A DNA stretch of 64,000 bases. Source: CADCTQ01 sp963844325. GTDB lineage: Bacteria; Bacteroidota; Bacteroidia; Cytophagales; 172606-1. The notes beneath the pieces are model-generated. The model worked only from the letters and a program-made list of their open reading frames with translations. It had not been told where the DNA came from and did no database searches. Where the stretch lies: NCBI GenBank assembly GCA_963844325.1, contig CAWJNV010000002.1, positions 3,658,001-3,722,000 on the forward strand. Reading direction: 5' to 3'. Position 1 is the stretch's first letter. Each line of letters begins with the position of its first letter. The position numbers and the translations under genes were made by a program. This document shows, piece after piece, positions 7,961-16,032 of this stretch.

Positions 7961-8632
7961 ATGCACCCAATCCCTCGCATTTTTTCCCTCGCGGCTGCCC
8001 TGCTGATGCTTTGTGCCGCAACCATGCCGGCGTTCGCCCAGGGGCGGACCAAAAAGCCCAAAAACACCAAGCAGGCGTGGATTCCGCTGTTCGACGGCAA
8101 ATCGCTTGAAGGCTGGCGGGCCAGCGAAAACCCGGCCACCTTTTCGGTGGAAAACGGCCTGATCGTGGTGAAAGGCCCCCGGGCCCACCTGTTCTACGAA
8201 GGGCCCGTGGGGAACCACAACTTCAAGGACTTCGAGTTGCAGGTGGAGGTGATGACCACGCCGGGCTCCAACTCGGGTATCTTCTTCCACACGGCTTACC
8301 AGGAAAAGGGCTGGCCGTCGAAGGGCTACGAGGTGCAGGTCAACAACACCCACACCGACTGGCGCAAGACGGGCAGCCTCTACGCCGTGCAGGACGTCAA
8401 GGAAATTCCCGCCAAGGACAACGAGTGGTTCACCGAACACATCATTGTGCAGGGCAAGAAAGTGACCATCAAGGTCAACGGCAAGACGCTGGTGGAATAC
8501 ACGGAGCCCGACACGGGCGTACCTACCGCCGAAAACCCGGGCCGGGTCATCGGCAGCGGCACGTTTGCCCTCCAGGGCCACGACCCCGAAAGCAAAGTCT
8601 ACTACCGCCAGGTGCGGGTGAAGCCGTTGTAG
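7961..8632 (+). CDS. Exported DUF1080 (3-keto-disaccharide hydrolase family) protein
   Basis: A 223-aa protein starting at the ATG at 7961 (MHPIPRIFSLAAALLML) with a signal peptide cleaved near AFAQG. The IPLFDGKSLEGW motif, the PGSNSGIFFHT segment and GYEVQVNNTH are hallmarks of DUF1080, a concanavalin-like jelly-roll domain. Some members hydrolyse 3-keto-glycosides; others only bind sugars. A single domain fills the whole mature protein, as is usual for the stand-alone form. It is probably periplasmic or surface-exposed. The immediate neighbours are unrelated, so the substrate cannot be inferred from context. Confidence 0.88.
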   Translation: MHPIPRIFSLAAALLMLCAATMPAFAQGRTKKPKNTKQAWIPLFDGKSLEGWRASENPATFSVENGLIVVKGPRAHLFYEGPVGNHNFKDFELQVEVMTTPGSNSGIFFHTAYQEKGWPSKGYEVQVNNTHTDWRKTGSLYAVQDVKEIPAKDNEWFTEHIIVQGKKVTIKVNGKTLVEYTEPDTGVPTAENPGRVIGSGTFALQGHDPESKVYYRQVRVKPL

Positions 8633-8937
8633 GGGGAGAAGGTTAAAAAGTTAGATGGTTGAGGGGGAGAGGTGGAAACGACCAAGTATTTAACCACGCA
8701 GTCATAAGACTGGTTTTGGTTTAAGAATCAACGTTATGTGCCGTGCTGCCGCCGTTGCCGCCGTCCCGGCGGCAACTTTTCTTTTGGCCGTCCCGGCCGC
8801 CGCCTTAGCTCCTTAGCCCGGAGGGCTTTGTTTGGACTCACTGCCGGGACGGCAGCGAGGGCCGTCCCGATGTGAAGCCTGTAAGTTGTCCAAACAGCCA
8901 CGCAAACACGTTTGTTAGCATTCAAGGGACCCGGCCA
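8633..8937. other. Intergenic region with GC-rich hairpins
   Basis: It contains the hairpin TTGCCGCC-GTCCC-GGCGGCAA (8755-8775) followed by a T-rich run, a likely terminator for the DUF1080 gene. Several copies of GCCGTCCCGG and its complement (for example near 8785 and 8842) add further fold potential. No gene was seen. Confidence 0.55.
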
Positions 8938-9447
8938 TCAGGCCGTAACAAATCCAAAATTTTCCCGCTTGTGCCAGGGGCCGCCGTGGTATTCCCAGAG
9001 GCTGAGGCCGGTGCCCGTGGCCTGGAAGGGTTGGAAATCAGCCGAGAGGGCATCGTAGAGGGCGTTGGCCGTGGCGGGGTCTACTTTGTTCTGCACCGTG
9101 ACGTGGGGGCGGAATCCCTGCTGGTCCTGGGGCGTAAGGTGTTCGCGCCACTGCCCCCTCAGATACGCCTGCAACTCGGTCAGCGGTTCACTTTTGATGC
9201 GGAAGGCGACGCCCCGGCCCAGTTTCATCAACCCCGTGACCTCAAGCGGAATGGGCGGCTGCGCCCCGGCAACTGCCCGGAGCAGGTCGGTAACGGCCGG
9301 GATGTCGGGCAGGTGGTGAAACAACGTCAGGTGGGCATCCAGGTAGTTGAGGGCTGGCGGAAAATGCGCTTGCCGCAACCCGTTGAAATACGCAAAGGAC
9401 GTTTCATCCAGTCGAAGGGTGAGAATAAGCGGGGGCGACAGGGTCAT
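8938..9447 (-). CDS. 2'-5' RNA ligase / 2H phosphoesterase family protein
   Basis: A 169-aa cytoplasmic protein. Two His-x-Thr motifs, HLTLFHH (~residue 40) and HVTVQNK (~residue 116), are the paired catalytic motifs of the 2H phosphoesterase superfamily (LigT/CPD-like), which acts on 2',3'-cyclic phosphates or 2'-5' bonds in RNA. Spacing and length suit the single-domain form. The start is the ATG at 9447; a TTG one codon earlier is in frame. The physiological substrate is unknown for most bacterial members. It is transcribed in the same direction as the lipoprotein gene upstream, 47 bases apart, so the two may share a transcript. Confidence 0.85.
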   Translation of the reverse strand: MTLSPPLILTLRLDETSFAYFNGLRQAHFPPALNYLDAHLTLFHHLPDIPAVTDLLRAVAGAQPPIPLEVTGLMKLGRGVAFRIKSEPLTELQAYLRGQWREHLTPQDQQGFRPHVTVQNKVDPATANALYDALSADFQPFQATGTGLSLWEYHGGPWHKRENFGFVTA

Positions 9448-9494
9448 CAAAGGCGTTTACGGGTGGACGGCCGCATGGTTTTTCCAACCCTTCC

Positions 9495-10052
9495 TCACCC
9501 ATTTCCCAGCGCCGCAATGATCTGTTCCACCGGCGTTTCGTCGCGGAAGATCTTGACGAGCCGGCCCCCTTCCTGGTAGATGTAAACCGTAGGCGTCGGG
9601 AAGAGGCCGAAGTGCTTGTACAACTCCTCGGGCGTGGTTTGGGCGAATGACACGTTGGGCTGGCCCGCCAGGTTATACTCCTTGCCGAACCGTTCCTGCT
9701 CCGGGAGCGGGGCCGTGGAGACGAAGTGCAGGGAGTAGCCTTTAAAGTAGTTGAGGTTGTTGCTGATCTGGCGGGCTTCCCGCTGGCAGTGGCTACAGTC
9801 GGGCAGGTAAAACACCAGGATCACCTTGCCCGTCAGGCTCCGGGCCGTGGTCCGGGTGCCGTCGCTGCGCAGCAGGGGCAGTTCGGGCAGGTCGTTCTTG
9901 GCGGCAGCGGGCGGCGCCGGTGCCGCAGGTGCGGTTGTTTCTACCGCTGCGCCTTCATGCTGGTCACTGGCCTGATTCCCGCAGGCGATCAGGTAATTAC
10001 CCACTGCCAACGTGAACAGCCCCTTTGCGATGGCAAAAACAGTTTTTCTCAT
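9495..10052 (-). CDS. Thioredoxin-like (TlpA/ResA-type) lipoprotein
   Basis: A 185-aa protein starting at the ATG at 10052 (MRKTVFAIAKGLFTLAV). The lipobox is YLIAC, so the mature protein should be lipidated at Cys24 and face the periplasm. After an Ala/Pro-rich linker comes a thioredoxin fold with the redox pair CSHC in VFYLPDCSHCQREAR, and a cis-Pro region FPTPTVYIYQ near the C-terminus. The family carries out thiol-disulphide exchange, often for cytochrome c maturation or envelope protein repair. No such partner genes are nearby, so the role is open. An in-frame extension to 10121 lacks a better start. Confidence 0.85.
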   Translation of the reverse strand: MRKTVFAIAKGLFTLAVGNYLIACGNQASDQHEGAAVETTAPAAPAPPAAAKNDLPELPLLRSDGTRTTARSLTGKVILVFYLPDCSHCQREARQISNNLNYFKGYSLHFVSTAPLPEQERFGKEYNLAGQPNVSFAQTTPEELYKHFGLFPTPTVYIYQEGGRLVKIFRDETPVEQIIAALGNG

Positions 10053-10218
10053 TCCCAATAGTAAGAAATTACGGGAGCCGGCAAAAGCAGGCATGGCAGG
10101 AAAAAAGGTTTTGATTGCCAATTTTCAAGATTATTTTGGAAAATAACTATATTGTACTATCGAAAGTGGATACAATCCGATCACTTGGGATCATCCCGTC
10201 ACGTAGCCCCCAAACTGT

Positions 10219-11130
10219 ATGAACGCTCCCGTATCTATTATACCCGGAGGGGTCATTACCAAACTCATCGAGAACCGCACGGCGTATTCCTTCGACCATT
10301 CGGAGTTATGCCTCTACGAAACGTTTGAGCGGTGCGAAAGCCAGCCGCTGACTTTTCGCAACCCGGTCATCGTAAGCATGCTGGCGGGCAAAAAAGTGAT
10401 GCACGTGGAAGGCCGGCCGCCCTTTGAATTTTACCCGGGGCAAACGCTGGTGTTTGCGCCCAACCGACCGATGGTGATCGACTTCCCGGACGCTTCGATG
10501 GACAACCCCACCCGTTGCCTGACGCTGGAAATTGAGACCAAAAGCGTAGAGGAAATCATGAACCGGCTCGACGAACTGACGCCCAAGGCCGACGGCAACT
10601 GGCAGCTTACGCCGCAGAACGTGTTTTATTCCGACAACCAGGAGGTGGTGCAGACGCTGCAACGCCTCGTGTGGCTCACGCTGGAAAACAACCCGGCGAA
10701 GAAGATGCTCTTTGAACTGGGCCTCAAGGAACTCATCATCCGCCTCCTGCAAACCCACGCCCGGAAAATCCTGCTGGCCTCCGAAGCGCCGGACCCCGAA
10801 AACCGCCTGGCCCGGGCCGTTGACTACATCCGCCGCAACCTCCACGACCACATTCCCATCGAGAAGGTGTGCGACCAGGCCTGCATGAGCAAACCGTCCC
10901 TGTTCCGCCACTTCCGCAACGAACTCGGCTACTCGCCCAACGACTTCATCAACCGCGAACGCATCAACCTGGCCAAGCAGCGGCTCCGGGAGCGGACCCG
11001 GTCGGTCACCGACATTTGCTACGAACTGGGCTACAGCCACCTGAGCTACTTCGTGCGGCAGTTCAAAAAATACGAAGGCATCACCCCCAAGCAGTACCAG
11101 GTGCAACTGGAACAAATGGCGGCGCGGTAG
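10219..11130 (+). CDS. AraC family transcriptional regulator
   Basis: A 303-aa regulator. The N-terminal cupin-like sensing domain (about 20-165, with FEFYPGQTLVFAPNRP) resembles the AraC_N type. The C-terminal ~100 residues carry the double helix-turn-helix: IPIEKVCDQACMSKPSLFRH and the second helix pair in VTDICYELGYSHLSYFVRQF, ending FKKYEGITPKQY. The ligand is unknown. It is followed 92 bases later by a cupin gene and then a second AraC gene, all on the same strand, so the three may form a regulatory unit. Start at the ATG at 10219. Confidence 0.92.
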   Translation: MNAPVSIIPGGVITKLIENRTAYSFDHSELCLYETFERCESQPLTFRNPVIVSMLAGKKVMHVEGRPPFEFYPGQTLVFAPNRPMVIDFPDASMDNPTRCLTLEIETKSVEEIMNRLDELTPKADGNWQLTPQNVFYSDNQEVVQTLQRLVWLTLENNPAKKMLFELGLKELIIRLLQTHARKILLASEAPDPENRLARAVDYIRRNLHDHIPIEKVCDQACMSKPSLFRHFRNELGYSPNDFINRERINLAKQRLRERTRSVTDICYELGYSHLSYFVRQFKKYEGITPKQYQVQLEQMAAR

Positions 11131-11221
11131 GGAAAATGACCAATTTTTACCACCAGACCCAAGGGGAACGATGCCACCTTTGCGTAACAGAACCGCTTTA
11201 TTCACCATAAAACACGCTGTT

Positions 11222-11779
11222 ATGCAACGCAGACAATTCCTTCAAACGGGCCTTGCCGCGGCCCCGGCCGTAAGCCTGGCGTCTCTCAGGCCGACCCATG
11301 CCAGCAACCCTCCCGGTACTCCGGGGTTTATCGTCAAAGCCGGCGAAGACCGCTTCCACCAGCCGATTAAGTACCGGGGCCTAAGCCCCAACCTGGTAAA
11401 GGTGTCGGCTAAGGACACGGGCGGGCAGTTCTCCATTTTTGAGTACGAAGGGATGGCTAAAATGGGTCCCGACCTGCACGTGCACCTAGCGCAGGACGAA
11501 ACGTTTTACGTACTGGAGGGCGAGTACCTCTTCCAGTTGGGCGACCAAAAGTTTATCCTGACGGCGGGAGATACCATCTTCCTGCCCCGCAACGTGCCCC
11601 ATACCTGGCTGCAACGCACGGACCGGGGCAAACTGATGTACATGCTCCAGCCGGCCGGCAAAATGGAAGCGTTCTTTAAAAAGATGAACGCCCTGCCGGG
11701 GCCGCCCACGGCCGCGCAGGTAGCTAAAATTCACCTTGACCACGGCATCCGGATCGTGGGCCCGGCCCTGGCCCTGTAG
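11222..11779 (+). CDS. Exported cupin-domain protein (quercetinase-like)
   Basis: A 185-aa protein starting at the ATG at 11222. The N-terminus MQRRQFLQTGLAAAPAVSLA has a twin-arginine motif followed by a hydrophobic stretch, suggesting Tat export. A single cupin barrel follows, with metal ligands in LHVHLAQDETFYVLEGEYLF (two His and a Glu) and a fourth in VPHTW. Such single cupins include dioxygenases and sugar or aromatic binders; the substrate is not apparent. It lies 28 bases upstream of an AraC gene and probably shares its transcript. Confidence 0.85.
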   Translation: MQRRQFLQTGLAAAPAVSLASLRPTHASNPPGTPGFIVKAGEDRFHQPIKYRGLSPNLVKVSAKDTGGQFSIFEYEGMAKMGPDLHVHLAQDETFYVLEGEYLFQLGDQKFILTAGDTIFLPRNVPHTWLQRTDRGKLMYMLQPAGKMEAFFKKMNALPGPPTAAQVAKIHLDHGIRIVGPALAL

Positions 11780-11807
11780 TAACGTCACCCGCCCCTGCAC
11801 AAGCATT

Positions 11808-12641
11808 ATGAACGTATTCGACTACCGCCCCCCGAGCACCGACATGCGGGAATACGTCCGTCAGTTCCAGATCGTCGGCTTCGATTTTGGGCATGGGCAC
11901 GCGATCCCCACCAAACCGTACTGGCCGCGTCCCGAGAACTGCCTGTGCTTTTACCCCCGCAAGATGGAAACCATCGAGTACGGCGACGGCCGCCGGGAGG
12001 AGCGCAAGGACCGGTCCTCGCTGATGGGGCAACCCCTGTTCATGACCAGACGGCAACCGGGCAATGGTTTTTTCCTGTTCCAGGTCGTGTTCCAGCCCGG
12101 TGCCCTTTTTCGCCTGACGGGCATCCCGGCGGCCGTATTCAACAACCAGTTTGTCGATGCCGAGGCCGTCTTTTCCGCCGAAATCCGGGCGGTGAACGAA
12201 CGGCTGGGCAGCACGGGCAGTCACCTGGAGATGATTGGTATTGTGGAAAATTTTTTGCGCTACCTGGTTAAAAAGGCCCGCCTGGGCGTACAGCCCGTGG
12301 ACAGAGCCGGCCTGTACCTGCACGGGCAGGCTCGCAACGTATCCATCGACTGGCTGGCCGACCAGTCCTGTCTGAGCCGCAAACAGTTCTACCGCAAGTT
12401 CGTGGAGCGGATGGGGGTGAGCCCTAAGTTCTACGCCCGCCTCGTGCAGTTCGACAACGCCGTAAAACGCAAGAATGCTTGTCCCGGGCAGGATTGGCTG
12501 AGTATTGCCCTGGACATGGGCTACTACGACTACCAGCACCTAGTTCGGGACTTCAAAGAATTTACGGGCCTTTCCCCGGCCGCTTTTTACCAGCTCGACA
12601 GCCACGCCCCCGAACGCACCTTCGGCTACAAGGAGACGTAG
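11808..12641 (+). CDS. AraC family transcriptional regulator (DUF6597-type N-terminus)
   Basis: A 277-aa regulator starting at the ATG at 11808 (MNVFDYRPPSTDMREYV). An upstream in-frame extension overlaps the cupin gene and is not used here. The N-terminal ~160 residues (PKMETIEYGDG, FQPGALFRLTGIP) match the small-molecule-sensing half seen in DUF6597-type AraC proteins. The C-terminal HTH region includes SIDWLADQSCLSRKQFYRKF and ALDMGYYDYQHLVRDFKEF. It probably responds to the same signal as the cupin gene just upstream. Confidence 0.9.
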   Translation: MNVFDYRPPSTDMREYVRQFQIVGFDFGHGHAIPTKPYWPRPENCLCFYPRKMETIEYGDGRREERKDRSSLMGQPLFMTRRQPGNGFFLFQVVFQPGALFRLTGIPAAVFNNQFVDAEAVFSAEIRAVNERLGSTGSHLEMIGIVENFLRYLVKKARLGVQPVDRAGLYLHGQARNVSIDWLADQSCLSRKQFYRKFVERMGVSPKFYARLVQFDNAVKRKNACPGQDWLSIALDMGYYDYQHLVRDFKEFTGLSPAAFYQLDSHAPERTFGYKET

Positions 12642-12704
12642 GGGTTACCCAAATGGATTATGAAGATTCCAGCAGAAAGAGGATGACTTCTCTCGTCAAC
12701 GCAC

Positions 12705-14204
12705 CTACCCGTTCCGCCCGGCCTGCAACCGGCGGAGGGTTTCCTTGAGGGCCTCGTTGCGCTTCTGGCGTTGCCAAATCGTAGGCGGGTGGGCCCTTTC
12801 GAGGCAATCGAGGGCGCCGCACCGCTGGCAGGTTTCGTTGACGTCGCGTTCCTCTAAGCCGGCGTCGCTCAGGAACCGCACCAGCCGCCGGAGCTTTTCG
12901 TCGATGGCAAAGCCAATGGAAACGCTGCTGTTGTGGCCCTTGGGCGGCGAAGGTTTCGCCAGGCTTATGACCAGGTACCGGCTGCCGGTGTCCATGTAGC
13001 GGGCCATCTGGGCGCGGCACAGCGGCTGGCCGTCCCACACGCCCATTTTTTGAAAGGCCGCCAGTTCCCGCAGGATCGTAATGGCGACGAGGCGCCGGCA
13101 GAAGTGTTCGCTCACCGTACCGTGCGGGTTGTGCAACTTGGCCAGGTGCATCTCCTTGGTTAAGTGAAAAGTATCTTCGCCGGCCACGTGGTCGAACCGC
13201 AGGAAAAAGAGGCCGTTGATGCCAAAGTGGCTCGTCATCACCTGGCTGAGCCGGTGCACAAATACCTCAGGCGTGGCCCGGAACGAATGCATCAGCGCCA
13301 GCAGGCGGCTGGGTTCGAAAGCCGGCTGGGCAAAAAAATCCTCCATGCCCCGGGCCAGTTCGGCGCGGGGAACCAGCAGGGCCCCGGCAAAGTAAGAAGC
13401 CTTGAAGTTGTTGAGTACCTGCTCGAAGGTTTCGGCCTCAATCACCGAAGAGAGCAGCGGCCGTTCGTGCAGCCCCAGCACGTGGTAGCCGATTTCCCGG
13501 CCGTACGTAAAGGCCAACTGCTCCGGTTCCATGTCCCCGTTGATCAGCAGGACGTTGGGTGTGCCGGGCAGCATCACCGAACGCAGCCCCTTCAGGTCGG
13601 GCCGGTCCGTTTCGTTGAACCGGGAAACCCGGTAGCCAAACTTCCCCTCCAGCATTTCCAGCAACCTTTCGCCGGCCAGCCGCTCCCCGGGGCCGGGCGA
13701 CAAGGTCGAGAGGAACCCGTCGGCGGCCGATTCGATTTCGGGAAAGTAATTGTCGTGCAACTCCTGGTACGACCGCAGGGCCGAAAAGTAAAACTGCTCC
13801 ACGTTCATGCCGTAGCTGCGGCTGATCTCGATGATCGTGTGGATGAAGGAACTCACCTTGGCCGGCGCGTCGGAAAGCAGTTCGAGCAGGTTAGAAAGAT
13901 CAATGCCGAAGAGTTCGAGCGGCAGTTCCTGCAAGATGTTGGAGTTGAGCAGTTCGGTGATCGGTTCGAGCTTTTTGCCCAGCTTCATCGACACGAGGGT
14001 ATCGTAATCCGTGTCCAGCGCCTTGGCCAGGGCGAAGATCTTGTCCGACTTGGGGTACTTTTTGCCTTTCTCAATCTCGTTGAGGTAAGACACCGAGAAG
14101 CCCGCCCAGTCGGCCAGCACGTTCAAGGGGATGCCCTTATCCTGGCGCAACTGCTTCAGTTTCAAGCCAAATATCAATCTTACTTTTTCGCTGTTGGACG
14201 GCAT
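12705..14204 (-). CDS. XRE-family regulator with ImmA/IrrE-like core and DUF2083 C-terminus
   Basis: A 499-aa DNA-binding protein. Residues ~10-70 are a helix-turn-helix (LKQLRQDKGIPLNVLADWAG). The middle (~200-330) aligns in layout with ImmA/IrrE proteins, but where the zinc motif HExxH would sit it reads GREIGYH, so peptidase activity is probably lost. The C-terminus is DUF2083-like, with a Cys pair near CQRCGALDCLERAHPP. The family includes RamB and other regulators of acetate, fatty-acid or glyoxylate metabolism that sense acyl-CoA. Here it is divergent from pckA-fbp, so I infer that it controls gluconeogenesis. Start at the ATG at 14204. Confidence 0.85.
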   Translation of the reverse strand: MPSNSEKVRLIFGLKLKQLRQDKGIPLNVLADWAGFSVSYLNEIEKGKKYPKSDKIFALAKALDTDYDTLVSMKLGKKLEPITELLNSNILQELPLELFGIDLSNLLELLSDAPAKVSSFIHTIIEISRSYGMNVEQFYFSALRSYQELHDNYFPEIESAADGFLSTLSPGPGERLAGERLLEMLEGKFGYRVSRFNETDRPDLKGLRSVMLPGTPNVLLINGDMEPEQLAFTYGREIGYHVLGLHERPLLSSVIEAETFEQVLNNFKASYFAGALLVPRAELARGMEDFFAQPAFEPSRLLALMHSFRATPEVFVHRLSQVMTSHFGINGLFFLRFDHVAGEDTFHLTKEMHLAKLHNPHGTVSEHFCRRLVAITILRELAAFQKMGVWDGQPLCRAQMARYMDTGSRYLVISLAKPSPPKGHNSSVSIGFAIDEKLRRLVRFLSDAGLEERDVNETCQRCGALDCLERAHPPTIWQRQKRNEALKETLRRLQAGRNG

Positions 14205-14227
14205 GGGTCGGGGAGAGTGGCCTTACA

Positions 14228-14258
14228 CAAAAATAGCCAGAAACGGAGGATTAGCAAA
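14228..14258 (-). promoter_or_regulatory. Bacteroidota consensus promoter of the XRE-DUF2083 regulator
   Basis: On the minus strand TTTG (14258-14255), then exactly 19 bases, then TATTTTTG (14235-14228). Both elements match the Bacteroidota sigma consensus TTTG-N19-TAnnTTTG perfectly. The start codon is 24 bases downstream. Confidence 0.8.
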
Positions 14259-14271
14259 TATTTATATTTTA

Positions 14272-14301
14272 GCGAAAATTCGCTTTTTTAATTTAATTCG
14301 C
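14272..14301. promoter_or_regulatory. Candidate operator between the divergent promoters
   Basis: GCGAA-AA-TTCGC at 14272-14283 is an inverted repeat, followed by a further TTCGC at 14297-14301. It lies in AT-rich DNA between the two promoters and reaches to 5 bases before the pckA -7 element, so a bound regulator could affect both genes. That the adjacent XRE protein binds here is inference. Confidence 0.5.
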
Positions 14302-14306
14302 TTTTC

Positions 14307-14314
14307 TACCTTTG
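14307..14314 (+). promoter_or_regulatory. Probable -7 element of pckA-fbp
   Basis: TACCTTTG matches TAnnTTTG. At the 19-base spacing the -33 position reads TTTT, one base off consensus. The implied leader before the pckA ATG is about 85 bases. Confidence 0.6.
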
Positions 14315-14405
14315 TTGTCGGTAAACACAAACGCAGTACCGACCTCTTGGTGCAGGCACCCTACTGACCAGCAATCCCCCAATCCTTTTATAACCCCTTT
14401 TTGCA

Positions 14406-16019
14406 ATGGCTAAAGCGACAATCATTACCCTACTGCCCCAAATTGCCATTTCCCCCATCCATCAACTCGGGCTGGACCGGTGCCAGACCGTATTTCTCCA
14501 AATGCCGCCGGCCCGCCTGGTGGAGCACGCTGTGCAGCGCAACGAAGGGGACCTGACGGGTACCGGCGCCCTCATGTGCAGCACGGGCACCTTCACGGGC
14601 CGTTCGCCCAAAGACAAGTACGTGGTGTACGACGACTTTACGGCCGGCCTCGTGGATTGGGGAAAGATCAACCAGCCCTTCGAAAGCGGGGCGTTTGCCG
14701 CGCTGCACGAAAAGATGCTGCAATTTTTAACCGGCAGAAAAGCGTACGTACGTTACGCCTACGCCGGTGCGGCGCCCAACCACCGCCGCAACCTGGCCCT
14801 GGTCACCACCCAGGCCTGGCAAAGCCTCTTTTGCCACCACCTGTTCCTGCGGCCCGCCGAGTCAGCACTGGCGGGCTTCTGCCCCGAGTGGACGGTGCTG
14901 TGCGTCCCCGAGTTCCAGGCTGACCCCGCCACGGACGGCACCCGGGCCGCCAACTTCTCGGTCATCGACTTCACCCGCAAGACCATCCTGATCGGTGGCA
15001 CCGGTTACGCGGGAGAAATCAAAAAAGCGGTATTTACGGTGATGAACCTGCTGTTGCCCCTCGAAGGCGTATTGTCGATGCACTGCTCGGCCAATGTGGG
15101 CAAGGACGGGGGCACGGCCCTGTTTTTCGGCTTGTCGGGTACGGGCAAAACCACCCTGTCGGCCGACCCTGAACGGCGGCTGATCGGCGACGACGAACAC
15201 GGCTGGGCCGGCGGCGAAGTGTTTAACCTGGAAGGCGGCTGCTACGCGAAAGTAGTGAACCTGAGCCCCGAGGGCGAACCCCAGATTTACCGCGCCATCC
15301 GTTTCGGCACCATCGTGGAGAACACCCGTTTCCACCCCGGTACCCAGGACGTCAATTACGCCGACCAGACCGTTACCGAAAACACCCGGGCTGCCTACCC
15401 GCTGCCCTACATTCCCGGTGCCTGGGAAGCCCCGGCGGCGGGGTCCCCGCGGCACATTTTCTTCCTCACGGCCGATGCCTTCGGCGTGCTGCCCCCAGTG
15501 GCCCGGCTCACGGCCGAACAGGCCATGTACCACTTCCTGTCGGGATACACGTCCAAACTGGCCGGCACGGAAATGGGCGTCAAAGAACCGGTCACCACGT
15601 TTTCGGCCTGCTTCGGTGCCGCCTTCCTGCCGCTGCCCCCGGCAACCTACGCCCGCTTGCTGGGTGAGTTGATCGAAAAGCACAACGCCCAGGTGTGGCT
15701 GGTAAATACCGGCTGGACCGGCGGGCCCTACGGCACCGGTTCCCGCATCAGACTGGCCCACACGCGGTCCATCATCCGCGCCATTCTGCGGAACGAACTG
15801 GCGGAAGTGCCCTGCGCGTCCCACGAAGTGTTCGACCTGCAAGTACCGGTCCATTGTCCCGGCGTGCCCGGAGCGCTGCTCGACCCGGCCGGTACCTGGC
15901 CCGACCGGCAGGCGTACTTGGCGCAGGCGAAGCAACTGGCCCAGGCCTTTGCCAGAAACTACGCCCAGTTCGGCGAAAACACCCGCCGGGAAGTCCGTGC
16001 CCAACTCACCAACGCCTAA
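14406..16019 (+). CDS. pckA: Phosphoenolpyruvate carboxykinase (ATP)
   Basis: A 537-aa cytoplasmic enzyme that makes phosphoenolpyruvate from oxaloacetate and ATP, the first committed step of gluconeogenesis. Visible signatures are RSPKDKY (66-72, substrate loop), the kinase-1a P-loop GLSGTGKTT (242-250) and the following metal-binding LIGDDEHGW (259-267). Length is typical of the ATP-dependent family. The start is the ATG at 14406 (MAKATIITLLPQIAI). fbp follows after 13 bases, so the two are almost certainly co-transcribed. The divergent XRE-DUF2083 gene upstream is the likely regulator. Confidence 0.97.
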   Translation: MAKATIITLLPQIAISPIHQLGLDRCQTVFLQMPPARLVEHAVQRNEGDLTGTGALMCSTGTFTGRSPKDKYVVYDDFTAGLVDWGKINQPFESGAFAALHEKMLQFLTGRKAYVRYAYAGAAPNHRRNLALVTTQAWQSLFCHHLFLRPAESALAGFCPEWTVLCVPEFQADPATDGTRAANFSVIDFTRKTILIGGTGYAGEIKKAVFTVMNLLLPLEGVLSMHCSANVGKDGGTALFFGLSGTGKTTLSADPERRLIGDDEHGWAGGEVFNLEGGCYAKVVNLSPEGEPQIYRAIRFGTIVENTRFHPGTQDVNYADQTVTENTRAAYPLPYIPGAWEAPAAGSPRHIFFLTADAFGVLPPVARLTAEQAMYHFLSGYTSKLAGTEMGVKEPVTTFSACFGAAFLPLPPATYARLLGELIEKHNAQVWLVNTGWTGGPYGTGSRIRLAHTRSIIRAILRNELAEVPCASHEVFDLQVPVHCPGVPGALLDPAGTWPDRQAYLAQAKQLAQAFARNYAQFGENTRREVRAQLTNA

Positions 16020-16032
16020 TCAGACAAAAGGT

